A model generated the notes under the pieces. The model saw nothing but the letters and a program-made list of their open reading frames with translations, was not told the DNA's origin and did not search any database. A program made the translations under genes and the position numbers. A DNA stretch of 63,896 nucleotides from Pirellulales bacterium. GTDB lineage: Bacteria; Planctomycetota; Planctomycetia; Pirellulales; Thermoguttaceae. Positions 53,996-61,872 of the stretch are shown here, piece by piece (the stretch's first letter is position 1; the number at the start of each line of letters is the position of its first letter). The stretch spans positions 1 through 63,896 of the forward strand of contig JAFGDS010000099.1 in NCBI GenBank assembly GCA_016931995.1, given 5' to 3'.

Positions 53996-55189
53996 TCAGG
54001 TATGATAATCCGCGTTGAGGCGGACGTATTCGGCCGTCAGATCGGTGGTCCAGAATCGGATCGACGCGGCGCCTTCGCCAAACCGAAGATCGACGTGAAC
54101 GTCGCGCTGGGCGCGGATCGAGGCGGACACGGCCGCCGCGTCGAAATCGACGGGAGCGCCACTGTCAAACAGCAGCGTTCCGTTCACCCGCAGGCTGATC
54201 CGGTCGGGATCGAGCGGCACGCCGGCGTATCCGGCGGCCGAGACGATCCGGCCCCAATTCGGGTCCGCCCCGGCGATGGCGGTTTTCACCAGGGCGCTTT
54301 CGGCCACGGTCTTGGCGATCTTCCTCGCGTCGGCCTTGGTGGCGCAGCCGGCGACGTCGAGCGTGACGAGGTGGGTAACGCCCTCGCCGTCGGCGGGAAT
54401 CGCCCGGGCAAGCTCGCCGCAGACTTCGCCCAGGGCGTTTTGAAACTTCGCCAGCGCGGAGCCGGCAAGCGGCTCGCCGCCGGCCGCGCCATTGGCTAGC
54501 AACAGGACGGTGTCGTTGGTGCTCGTGTGACCCTCGACGCTGATGCAGTTGAACGAGTCGTCCACGGCGGCGGTCAGCGCGTCTTGAGCCGTCTGGGGCG
54601 AAAGCAGCGCGTCGGAAAGCACGAGGCCCAGCAGCGTGGCCATGTTCGGGCCGATCATCGCCGCGCCCTTGGCGAAGCCGGTCACGCGGATCTCGCGCCC
54701 GTCCACGGCAACCACGCGGCTGGCGATCTTCGGCACGGTGTCGGTGGTGAGGATGCCTCGGGCGGCGGATTCGAGATTCCGGGGCGACGCGCCGAGCTTG
54801 ACCGCGGCGGCGGCGATGCCTTGCTCGATCTTGTCCATCGGCAGGAAATGGCCGATCACGCCGGTGGACATGACCAGGGCCTCCTCGGGCGCGGCCCCGC
54901 AGACGGCGGCGGCCAGGGCGGCCATCCGCCGGGCGTCGTCCATCCCCCGCTCGCCCGTGCAGGCGTTCGCGTTGCCCGAGTTGATCACCACCGCGCGGAT
55001 CCGATCGCTTGGCGTTCGCTGGCGATCGAGGGCCACCGGCGCGGCGTGGACGAGGTTTTGCGTGTACACGCCCGCGGCCACGGCGGGCGTTTCCGATTCG
55101 ACCAGCGTCAGGTCGGGTTTCTCGGGGTTCGTCTTCAACCGGCAATGCACGCCGGCCATCCGGAATCCGCGGGGGATTTCATGGGACAT
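53996..55189 (-). CDS. argJ: Bifunctional glutamate N-acetyltransferase/ornithine acetyltransferase
   Basis: A 397-residue enzyme that moves the acetyl group from N-acetylornithine to glutamate in the cyclic arginine pathway. The self-cleavage and nucleophile site is 'FAKGAAMIGPNMATLLGLVL', with the Thr in MATLL, so the precursor should split into alpha and beta chains. SVEGHTSTNDTVLLLANG and the tail 'EYVRLNADYHT' are conserved. argC, another arginine gene, lies 198 bp upstream in the same direction. argB and argD are not present. Confidence 0.95.
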   Translation of the reverse strand: MSHEIPRGFRMAGVHCRLKTNPEKPDLTLVESETPAVAAGVYTQNLVHAAPVALDRQRTPSDRIRAVVINSGNANACTGERGMDDARRMAALAAAVCGAAPEEALVMSTGVIGHFLPMDKIEQGIAAAAVKLGASPRNLESAARGILTTDTVPKIASRVVAVDGREIRVTGFAKGAAMIGPNMATLLGLVLSDALLSPQTAQDALTAAVDDSFNCISVEGHTSTNDTVLLLANGAAGGEPLAGSALAKFQNALGEVCGELARAIPADGEGVTHLVTLDVAGCATKADARKIAKTVAESALVKTAIAGADPNWGRIVSAAGYAGVPLDPDRISLRVNGTLLFDSGAPVDFDAAAVSASIRAQRDVHVDLRFGEGAASIRFWTTDLTAEYVRLNADYHT

Positions 55190-55276
55190 AATCGTCGTTC
55201 ATCCAAAAGAAACAAGCCGCTTGCGGCTTCGCAGTAAAACGAATCGCCTGCTTCGAGACTGAATTCACCTTTCCAC

Positions 55277-55348
55277 GTCATCCTGAGCGAAGCGAAGGAT
55301 CTCATCAACGATGAACGAATCGAGATGTTTCGCTGCGCTCAGCATGAC
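55277..55348. repeat. Dispersed hairpin repeat, GTCATCCTGAGCGAAGCGAA family
   Basis: GTCATCCTGAGCGAAGCGAA and CGCTGCGCTCAGCATGAC, 72 bp in all, lie between argC and argJ. A GCCGCTTGCGGCTTCGC copy precedes it at 55213. Confidence 0.8.
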
Positions 55349-55387
55349 GAGGTTGTTCGGCGTTCTCGGTACGTGTCCAGATCGACT

Positions 55388-56395
55388 TCACAGCGCCGTC
55401 GTCTCCGGGTGCCCGTACATCAAATTGAAGTTCTGCACGGCCGCGCCCGAGGCGCCCTTGACGAGGTTATCCAGGCAGCTTATCGCGAGCACGCGGTCGC
55501 GGACGATCCGCGCCGTCACGTCGCAGAAGTTCGTTCCCACGGAGTCTTTCGTGCCCGGCAGATGGTTCACCACGCGGACAAACGGCTCGTCGGCGTAGAA
55601 CTCGCGAAACACGTCCAGAAGCTTCTCCTCGGTCAGCGGGCCGATGGGCCGGGCGTAGGCCGTTGTGAGAATGCCGCGGTCCATGGGCACGAGATGCGGC
55701 GTGAAGATCACTTCGACCGGCGCGCCGGCCGCCGTGCCAAGAATCTGCTCGATCTCGGGCGTGTGGCGATGGCGGCCAATGTTATAGGCCGAAATGCTCT
55801 CGTTGCACTCGGTGTAGAGAGTGGTCAGCTTGGGCGTGCGGCCCGCGCCGGAGACACCGCTTTTCGAGTCGATAATGATGTCGGTGGGCTCGACCAGCCC
55901 GGCCTTCAACAGCGGCGCGAGCGCCAAAATGGCCGACGTGGGGTAGCAGCCCGGATTGGCCACCAGCGGGGCGTCGGGGATGTCCTCGCGGAACAACTCG
56001 GGCAGGCCGTAGACGACGTGGCCCAGCCGGTCCGGGTCGGCGTGCTTCTCGCCGTACCATTGGGCGAAAACCTCGGGGCTGTTCAGGCGGTAATCGGCGC
56101 TGAAATCGACCACGCGGCAGCCGGCCGCCAATAGATGGGGCACCAGCGAGGCGGTCACGCCGTGAGGCAAGCAACTGAACACGCATTCGGCTCGAGCGGC
56201 CACCTCCGCGGGTCCCATGTTTTCGAGGCACAGGTCGAGCCGGCCGCTCAAGGACGGGTGGATCATGGCCACGTGGGGATTGCCCTCCTGGCGGCTCGTC
56301 AGGGCGACGATCTGGGCCCCCGGATGGCGCAGCAGGATCTTGATTAGCTCCACCGCGGTGTAGCCCGTGGCCCCGAGTATGGCGATTCGCGTCAT
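55388..56395 (-). CDS. argC: N-acetyl-gamma-glutamyl-phosphate reductase
   Basis: A 335-residue enzyme that reduces N-acetylglutamyl phosphate, the third arginine step. The ATG at 56395 opens [20 protein letters not shown], the NADP-binding loop. The catalytic Cys is in [30 protein letters not shown] and the His of [15 protein letters not shown] are conserved. [16 protein letters not shown] lies near the C-terminus. The product feeds the pathway that uses ArgJ, encoded next on the same strand. Confidence 0.95.
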   Translation of the reverse strand: MTRIAILGATGYTAVELIKILLRHPGAQIVALTSRQEGNPHVAMIHPSLSGRLDLCLENMGPAEVAARAECVFSCLPHGVTASLVPHLLAAGCRVVDFSADYRLNSPEVFAQWYGEKHADPDRLGHVVYGLPELFREDIPDAPLVANPGCYPTSAILALAPLLKAGLVEPTDIIIDSKSGVSGAGRTPKLTTLYTECNESISAYNIGRHRHTPEIEQILGTAAGAPVEVIFTPHLVPMDRGILTTAYARPIGPLTEEKLLDVFREFYADEPFVRVVNHLPGTKDSVGTNFCDVTARIVRDRVLAISCLDNLVKGASGAAVQNFNLMYGHPETTAL

Positions 56396-56510
56396 GGCAT
56401 TGTCCCCATTTGGATGGCGGCGACGAGTCGCCGCATTCCAAGGATCATACCCTGGTGGGCCCCTGCCCGCCAAGGGCGGGCCGTTCCTTGTGGGACGCGC
56501 CAGGTCGGCT

Positions 56511-57179
56511 TCAGGTTCGCGCGGCGTCCTCGATGGCGCCGTCGCGCATGAGGATGACCTGCTGGGCAACGGCCGTGGCGGCCTCGTCGTGGGTGACCAG
56601 GAGGACCGTCCCGCCTTGGCGATGGTAATCGGCCAGGATGGCCATGACCTCCGAGGCGTTGTCTGGGTCGAGGTTGCCGGTCGGCTCGTCGGCCAGCAGG
56701 ACGGCGGGCTGGTTGACCATCGCCCGAGCAATGGCCGTCCGCTGCCGCTCGCCGGCGCTGAGTTCGGCCGGCCGGTGCCCCCGCCGCCTGGCCAGGCCGA
56801 AGCGGCTGAGGAGTTCCACGGCCCGCCGGACGCCGTCGGCGCGGTGCTCGGGCGAGACCGCGGCCACAACGTTTTCCAGCACCGTCAGATACGGCAGCAG
56901 ATGGAACATCTGGAAGACAAATCCGATCGTCCGGGCGCGAAACCGCGCCTTGCCGCCGGGCGAGAGGGCCGCGAGATCCTCGCCGGCGACGACCGCCCGA
57001 CCGGAGGTGGGCGAACCCAGGGCGCCGACGATCGACAGGAGCGTCGATTTACCGCACCCGCTGGGTCCGCGGATCGCCACGAACCGCCCTCGCGGAACTT
57101 CAAGATTCACGCCCACCAGCGCGTGGACCAGCCCGTCGGCTCTCGGGTAGACTTTCGCGATGTGGTCGAGTTGGATCAT
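56511..57179 (-). CDS. ABC transporter ATP-binding protein (LolD/MacB type)
   Basis: A 222-residue ATPase. Walker A is [14 protein letters not shown], the signature [17 protein letters not shown], Walker [14 protein letters not shown] and the switch His VTHDEAAT. '[18 protein letters not shown]' is the Q-loop segment of the LolD/MacB/FtsE-type group. No permease gene is adjacent, which is unusual, because these ATPases normally lie beside a FtsX- or MacB-like permease. It lies upstream of argC on the same strand. Confidence 0.92.
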   Translation of the reverse strand: MIQLDHIAKVYPRADGLVHALVGVNLEVPRGRFVAIRGPSGCGKSTLLSIVGALGSPTSGRAVVAGEDLAALSPGGKARFRARTIGFVFQMFHLLPYLTVLENVVAAVSPEHRADGVRRAVELLSRFGLARRRGHRPAELSAGERQRTAIARAMVNQPAVLLADEPTGNLDPDNASEVMAILADYHRQGGTVLLVTHDEAATAVAQQVILMRDGAIEDAART

Positions 57180-57485
57180 GTCGCCGCAAACGCTGCTTGG
57201 CCGACAAACCGTTCAGTATAGCCGTGGCAGCCCGCCTGGGCTACCGACGGGGGCAGCGGGTAGTGGTACAGTATCACGCCCCTGTCAGTGAAAACTGACG
57301 GATTCTGCGGTTTTCTAGGCCGCGACGAATCGCACTCCGACTACCCATTGGTTGGGTAGCAATCTTTGATGCAAAGTTTTAGGATCACCACGGTCTTGAC
57401 GATTGGTGCAAGACGGGTACGTTTGATTGGGATGCGGATTTTGCGGTATCGTTCCGGAGGTTCCTATGACTGACAAGTCGGACGG
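57180..57485. other. Gap left of the IS66 element
   Basis: No gene is recognised. The base composition is more AT-rich to the right of 57300. If the IS66 element had cut the gene at 58550-58852, the lost part could lie here on the minus strand, but no matching frame was found. Confidence 0.4.
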
Positions 57486-58549
57486 GTAACAGTTTAGCCG
57501 TTTGAAGTTGATCTTTGTGATTTTGAGGGGATGCGTTATGACATTGGGCACACACAGGGCAGCAGGCGGCCAATGCCATGACGACGAGCGGTGTTCTCGA
57601 TTTTGCGTTGGGACCGGACTTGACGGCCGAGGAGGCGCGGGCGATTTACGCGCGGGGCAAGGAGGCGGTCATCTTCGCGCTTTGGGAACTGGCCTCGCGG
57701 TTGCGGCGGTCGCGGGGCCAGTGCGCGTCGGTCAGTTCGCCGGCCACGCCCTCGGGGATGAAGCCGATTCACCAAAAGCCCAACACGCCGCGGCGCCGCA
57801 AAAAGCCGGGCCAAAAGGCGGGGCACGAGGGGACGCGGCGGCCGCGGCCATTGGCTGTGGTGCTTCACCACGCCGCGTCTGACTTGCTACCTGATCGACC
57901 GTCGTCGCGGCCGGCCCGTGGTGGCGCGATTTTTCCGCAAGGCGTTTCGCGGCACGCTGGTCAGCGATTTCTGGGGGCCGTACAACGCGGTGGTCTGCTC
58001 GGCGCGTCAGGTCTGTTTGGCGCACTTGCTGCGCGACCTGGAACACGTCGAGCGTTACAAGAGCCCCTCGCCCGAATGGCCGGAATTCGCCAAGAAACTG
58101 CGGCGATTGATCCGCGACGCCATCCGCCTGAGCCGCTGGGCCGACCGGACGTCGCCGGAATACGTCCGTCGGCGGGATCGACTGCACGCGCGGCTCGACG
58201 CATTGATGGCCACGCCGTGGAACGATAAACAAGCCCGGCGGTTGTTGAAACGTTTTCGTCGTCATCGCGCCGACCTGTTCACGTTTCTCGACAACCCGGC
58301 CGTGCCTTTCGACAACAACGCGGCCGAACGGGCAATCCGCCCGGCAGTCGTTATCCGCAAGAACAGCCACGGCAACCGGAGCGAGTGCGGCGCCGATACG
58401 CAGGCGGTGTTGATGAGCGTCTATCGGACGTTGAAACAACGCGGTCACGATCCCCTCAAAACAATCACCAATGCCTTGGCCGAATACCTGAAAACCGGAA
58501 TACTCCCCAGCCTACCGCCGTAAACACTTCAATCCGCTAAGCTGTTACG
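57486..58549. mobile_element. IS66-family element with inverted ends, internally deleted
   Basis: The ends are 23-bp inverted repeats: GTAACAGTTTAGCCGTTTGA at 57486 and, reversed at 58549, GTAACAGCTTAGCGGATTGA (19 of 23 bases match over the full arms). The 1064-bp element is about half the usual IS66 length. It contains the two ends of a transposase gene joined by a frame-changing deletion. No accessory tnpA/tnpB genes remain. The flanks TCGGACGG and GGTGGGGG do not form a target duplication. Confidence 0.8.
57578..58523 (+). pseudogene. IS66 transposase, internal deletion and frameshift
   Basis: The first part (MTTSGVLDFALGPDLTAEEA, then 'PNTPRRRKKPGQKAGHEGTR') is the IS66 N-terminal helix and linker. 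At about 57853 the frame jumps to 'WLWCFTTPRLTCYLIDRRRG', followed by 'RKAFRGTLVSDFWGPYNAV' and 'DNNAAERAIRPAVVIRKNSH', the DDE-domain end with its last acidic residue. The piece with the zinc cluster and first Asp is missing, so no active transposase can be made. The second part alone forms an open frame from 57918 but has no good start. Confidence 0.8.
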
Positions 58550-58852
58550 GTGGGGGAAGTCGCTGCTTTCGGGGTCGAGGCCGGCCAGGTCGAGTCCCTC
58601 GGAAAGTGCGACCTGCTCGGCGACCGTCTTTCGACTCGCCAGGTCACGGGCAACGCGGAAAAGAACCTCCCGCGTCTCATCGAGGTTCTTGCCTTGCGAC
58701 TCGGCGCGGAACGCTTGAAGCGTTTCGTTGCCCAGCCAACCCGCGGCCACAAGGAAGAGGGCCCGCGGATCTTGGGTCAACGCCAGGGTCGAGCCGACGC
58801 CTGCCAACGCGGCAGGGATTGCACCGAAGACTCGTAGCAACACGTCTTTCAT
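58529..58852 (-). pseudogene. Small unknown gene, 3' end replaced by the IS66 element
   Basis: The ATG at 58852 opens MKDVLLRVFGAIPAALAGVG, one hydrophobic helix pair ('STLALTQDPRALFLVAAGWL'), then a polar helical stretch ending 'LSEGLDLAGLDPESSDFPH'. The last seven codons and the stop lie inside the IS66 end, so the original C-terminus is gone. About 100 residues of native sequence remain. It was not recognised. The short membrane N-terminus with a helical domain recalls sensor or effector N-termini, but this is a guess. Confidence 0.55.
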
Positions 58853-59108
58853 GGACGACGCCCCTCTCATCGCACGATGACTCTGCCATGCCACCATCCC
58901 CCCGCAGGGGCGTCAACCGGCCAATAGGATGGGCAATGTGAGATCGCGGGGGGCAAACCGTCACTCAGTTTGAACCGCACACCGCTGAACCCGAACCAGC
59001 GACCTTCGGACTCAGTAACCGAAGATCCGTGGTTCCCTCAGCGGCGGGCCACACGCCAAGCCGCTGGCCGGCTTGACCCTGTCGGATTCCGGCGCGGGCT
59101 CCCAAGGC

Positions 59109-60263
59109 TCACCGTGAGCGAAGCGACGCGGCGCGTGTCAGCTCGCGCAACGCTTTGTCCGCGCGGTTGGCGGCCAGATGGGTGGCGGCGCGATCGAGAG
59201 ACGTCGCTTGTTCGGCGGTGAAGGGCACGGCTTCGCCGGGCGGCGGCGGCTCGGGTACGAGACGGCGGGAGATCGCCGCCAACAGCGACTCGACGCCCTC
59301 GCCCGTCACGGCCACGGTGGCCAAGCCCGGCGGACCGTCGGCCGGCATCGGCGCCAGATCGGTCTTGTTCCACGCGATAAGCGAACGGTTCGCCTCCCGG
59401 CCGACAACGCACGCGCGAGAGAGTCCCGGCCGCGCGGCGTCGAGCACCCAGACCACCAGATCGGCCGCTTCAATCCGATCCTGGGCGAGGTGCACCCCCG
59501 CCCGTTCCACGGGATCGCCGCCCGGACGAAGCCCCGCCGTATCGCTCAGCTCGACCGGCCAGCCGTCGATGGCCGCAGTCGCGCGGACCACGTCGCGGGT
59601 GGTACCTGGCGTGGGATGCACGATCGCGCGCCGGTAGCCCATCAAGGCGTTCATTAGGCTGCTTTTGCCGACGTTGGCCGCGCCGGCCAGGACGACCCGC
59701 CACGGCTCGACGAGATGCCGGCCCAGCACGGCACGCCCCCGCAGCAGCGCGAGCCGCGACTGCGCGGTCGCTATCTGGCCGCCTTCGAGCGCGGCGCGGA
59801 GGGCGTCCCATGCCCGGCGAAGCGCCCCGTTATACTGGTCGAGCAGGATCCCCGCCGAACGTGCGGTGGGGGCCTTGGCCAGGGCCACCGCGGCGTCGGC
59901 CCGAAGCGGGTCGGGCTCGTCCAGGGCAATCCAATCCGCCCAGGACGAGGATTTTGCTCCGCGGCGAACGAGTGCCCGCTCGAGTCGGGCGACGGCCGCC
60001 GCGCCGCCGTGGCCGTCGAGCTCGACCCGATCGTCCGCGATCCGCCGGGCAACCAGCGGCTCGCCGGGCACGCCCTCCTGGACGAATCGGCCCACCACGA
60101 TCCGGTCGCTCGGGGCTTCGGCGAGCCGCCGGCCCGAGTTGGCCACGAATACCGCCTCGACCAGCTCGACCGCCCTCGGCCCCGCCACCAGCAGCGCGGC
60201 AATGGCCCCGCGCCCGGCGGGCGTGAGCGGGACGACCAGGGGCAAGCGGGGTTCGTTGGTCAT
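59109..60263 (-). CDS. MnmE-like GTPase lacking the C-terminal Cys motif
   Basis: A 384-residue protein with MnmE/TrmE layout. The N-terminal domain ('LVVPLTPAGRGAIAALLVAG') is followed by helices and a G domain at about 200-320: G1 GAANVGKSSLM, G2 TPGTTRDVV, G3 DTAGLR, G4 NKTD. The family's C-terminus normally ends in a C-[IL]-GK motif whose cysteine is needed for tRNA wobble-uridine modification; here the protein stops at LTRAASLRSR without it. The length is also about 65 residues short of MnmE. It may be a diverged paralog or have a different role. MnmG is not in the window. Confidence 0.82.
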   Translation of the reverse strand: MTNEPRLPLVVPLTPAGRGAIAALLVAGPRAVELVEAVFVANSGRRLAEAPSDRIVVGRFVQEGVPGEPLVARRIADDRVELDGHGGAAAVARLERALVRRGAKSSSWADWIALDEPDPLRADAAVALAKAPTARSAGILLDQYNGALRRAWDALRAALEGGQIATAQSRLALLRGRAVLGRHLVEPWRVVLAGAANVGKSSLMNALMGYRRAIVHPTPGTTRDVVRATAAIDGWPVELSDTAGLRPGGDPVERAGVHLAQDRIEAADLVVWVLDAARPGLSRACVVGREANRSLIAWNKTDLAPMPADGPPGLATVAVTGEGVESLLAAISRRLVPEPPPPGEAVPFTAEQATSLDRAATHLAANRADKALRELTRAASLRSR

Positions 60264-60335
60264 GCGGGGGAGCGTCGTCCGGCTGCTAGTGTAGTGATTC
60301 CGAATTATGGGATCGTACTGAAAGCCGTCTTTTGA

Positions 60336-60412
60336 GTGCCACTGGCTCTGCCAGTGCGAGTCGTCGTGGGGAATCACGTGATATCCCACACTGGCGGAGC
60401 CCGTGGCACTCA
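60336..60412. repeat. CACTGGC-family repeat pair
   Basis: GTGCCACTGGCTCTGCCAGTGC and, after about 35 bases, CACTGGCGGAGCCCGTGGCAC face each other. Confidence 0.8.
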
Positions 60413-60449
60413 CTGAATAAGCCCCCAACAGCGTGAATCACCGCACTAG

Positions 60450-60477
60450 TTGTCGCGGGGTGTCCGCCGGCTACAAT
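60450..60477 (+). promoter_or_regulatory. Promoter candidate of the GH130 gene
   Basis: TTGTCG (60450-60455), a 16-base spacer and TACAAT (60472-60477). The following leader of about 130 bases contains the second CACTGGC repeat pair, so the repeat would be transcribed. Confidence 0.5.
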
Positions 60478-60492
60478 GGGGCCACGTCACCC

Positions 60493-60560
60493 GTGTGCCA
60501 CTGGCTCTGCCAGTGCTCAAACCGGGGTATTACACGGCACTGGCGGAGCCAGTGGCACTC
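60493..60560. repeat. CACTGGC-family repeat pair inside the GH130 leader
   Basis: GTGCCACTGGCTCTGCCAGTGC and GCACTGGCGGAGCCAGTGGCAC are exact or near-exact inverses about 24 bases apart. Confidence 0.8.
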
Positions 60561-60615
60561 AGCGACGCACGAGACGGGCCATCTGCCTCTTTTTTCCACA
60601 CGGGCGGCTACCATT

Positions 60616-61620
60616 ATGACACACCCCGCGGCTCTCGGAGACCCCCTGCCCCATATCCCCTGGGAAGACAAGCCAGCGGGATGTTTGGACGTCCTCTGGC
60701 GCTACTCCGGCAACCCGGTGCTCCCCCGCAACCCCATGCCGGGCATCCAGGGGATTTACAACAGCGCCGTAGTGCCTTTCGATGGCGGATTCGCCGGCGT
60801 CTTCCGCACGGAATCGAAGAACCGCTATCCCCATCTGCACGCCGGCCGCGGCCCGGACGGAATCCGTTGGCGGATCGAACCCGAGCCCCTCCGCTTCGAC
60901 GAGGACGACACGGGGGCCAACCACGCGGCCTACGCCTACGACCCGCGGGTGTGCCGGATCGACGGGACATATTACGTCACGTGGTGCAGCGGGCACAACG
61001 GGCCGACGATCGGCATCGCCCAGACGCGGGACTTCCGGCGGTTCCGCCGGCTAGAGAACGCCTTCTTGCCCTTCAACCGCAACGGCGTGCTTTTCCCTCG
61101 CAAGGTCGGGGGCAATTACCTGATGCTCAGCCGCCCGAGCGACGACGGCCACACGCCTTTTGGCGACATCTACCTGAGCCAGAGCCCCGACATGTGCCAT
61201 TGGGGCCGCCATCGCCGGGTGATGGGGCGCGGCGGCGACGAGCACGGGCAGTGGTGGCAGCGGACCAAGATCGGCGCGGGGCCCATCCCCATCGAGACGA
61301 CCGAAGGCTGGCTCCTGATCTACCACGGCGTGATGGACACGTGCAACGGGTTCGTCTACAGCGTCGGCGCGGCCCTGCTCGACCTGGACGAGCCCTGGAA
61401 GGTTCTTTACCGGACCAACCAGCACCTGCAAACGCCCGAGGCGGACTACGAGGTCTGCGGCCACGTGCCCAACGTGGTCTTCCCCTGCGCCGCGCTGTGC
61501 GACCCGCCGACCGGCCGGCTGGCCATCTACTACGGCGCGGCCGACACCTGCTCGTGCCTGGCGTTTGCCCGCGTGGAGGAACTCATCGCGTTTACCAAAG
61601 CCCATTCGAAGGTGTTCTAA
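60616..61620 (+). CDS. Glycoside hydrolase/phosphorylase family 130
   Basis: A 334-residue cytosolic protein (no signal peptide) with a five-bladed propeller pattern. GH130 landmarks include YSGNPVLPRNPMPGIQGIYN, 'FNRNGVLFPRKVGGNYLMLS', 'TKIGAGPIPIETTEGWLLIY' and 'FPCAALCDPPTGRLAIYYGA'. Family members phosphorolyse or hydrolyse beta-mannosides such as mannosyl-N-acetylglucosamine or mannooligosaccharides. The exact specificity is not readable. The SSS symporter 252 bp downstream on the same strand would be a natural importer for its sugar, an inference from order. Confidence 0.9.
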   Translation: MTHPAALGDPLPHIPWEDKPAGCLDVLWRYSGNPVLPRNPMPGIQGIYNSAVVPFDGGFAGVFRTESKNRYPHLHAGRGPDGIRWRIEPEPLRFDEDDTGANHAAYAYDPRVCRIDGTYYVTWCSGHNGPTIGIAQTRDFRRFRRLENAFLPFNRNGVLFPRKVGGNYLMLSRPSDDGHTPFGDIYLSQSPDMCHWGRHRRVMGRGGDEHGQWWQRTKIGAGPIPIETTEGWLLIYHGVMDTCNGFVYSVGAALLDLDEPWKVLYRTNQHLQTPEADYEVCGHVPNVVFPCAALCDPPTGRLAIYYGAADTCSCLAFARVEELIAFTKAHSKVF

Positions 61621-61661
61621 CGTTGCCGCGATAACGCGACGCCACATTATCTGGATAGACG

Positions 61662-61802
61662 GTCATCCTGAGCGCGGCGAAGGATCTCATGGTTAAAGGA
61701 AGAGACCGCGGATAAACGCGGATGCACGCGGATGACCGGCGATAGATTGATGACGTCTGCCTTTTCCTGTTATCTGCGTACATCCGCGTTCATCCGCGGT
61801 TC
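61662..61802. repeat. Two dispersed repeats: GTCATCCTGAGCG half-copy and CCGCGGATAAACGCGGA hairpin
   Basis: A half-copy GTCATCCTGAGCGCGGCGAA is followed by a long imperfect inverted repeat with arms ACCGCGGATAAACGCGGATG (from 61705) and CATCCGCGTTCATCCGCGGT (to 61800). It lies between the GH130 gene and the symporter. Confidence 0.75.
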
Positions 61803-61872
61803 CTTCACGTTTTTATTCGCCGCCCATCCCGGCGACGATTGTGTTCGCGCGGCTCTTTGACTGGAGGTTCCC

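Larger units (their letters stand above)
60264..60615. other. Divergent region with promoter and repeats upstream of the GH130 gene
   Basis: No gene is seen. Two CACTGGC-family repeat pairs (60336-60412 and 60493-60560) flank a promoter candidate at 60450-60477. Confidence 0.6.
29796..60650 (-). other. Minus-strand copies of the polar motif GGCAGGGG
   Basis: Eleven copies lie on the minus strand (seen as CCCCTGCC on the plus strand) at 29796, 31435, 31759, 33648, 33854, 39530, 39614, 47662, 47890, 56460 and 60643. They occur in plus- and minus-strand genes and between genes. No plus-strand copy was found in this part by eye. Confidence 0.7.

Noticed and set aside
58975-59040. Possible tRNA on the minus strand (stems CTTCGG/CCGAAG and CGCTG/CAGCG with a GGTTCGGGTT-like loop).
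   Set aside because: The anticodon-type loop has 9 bases, only 2 bases separate the two stems, and no acceptor or D stem pairs. It is at most a decayed fragment or chance hairpins.
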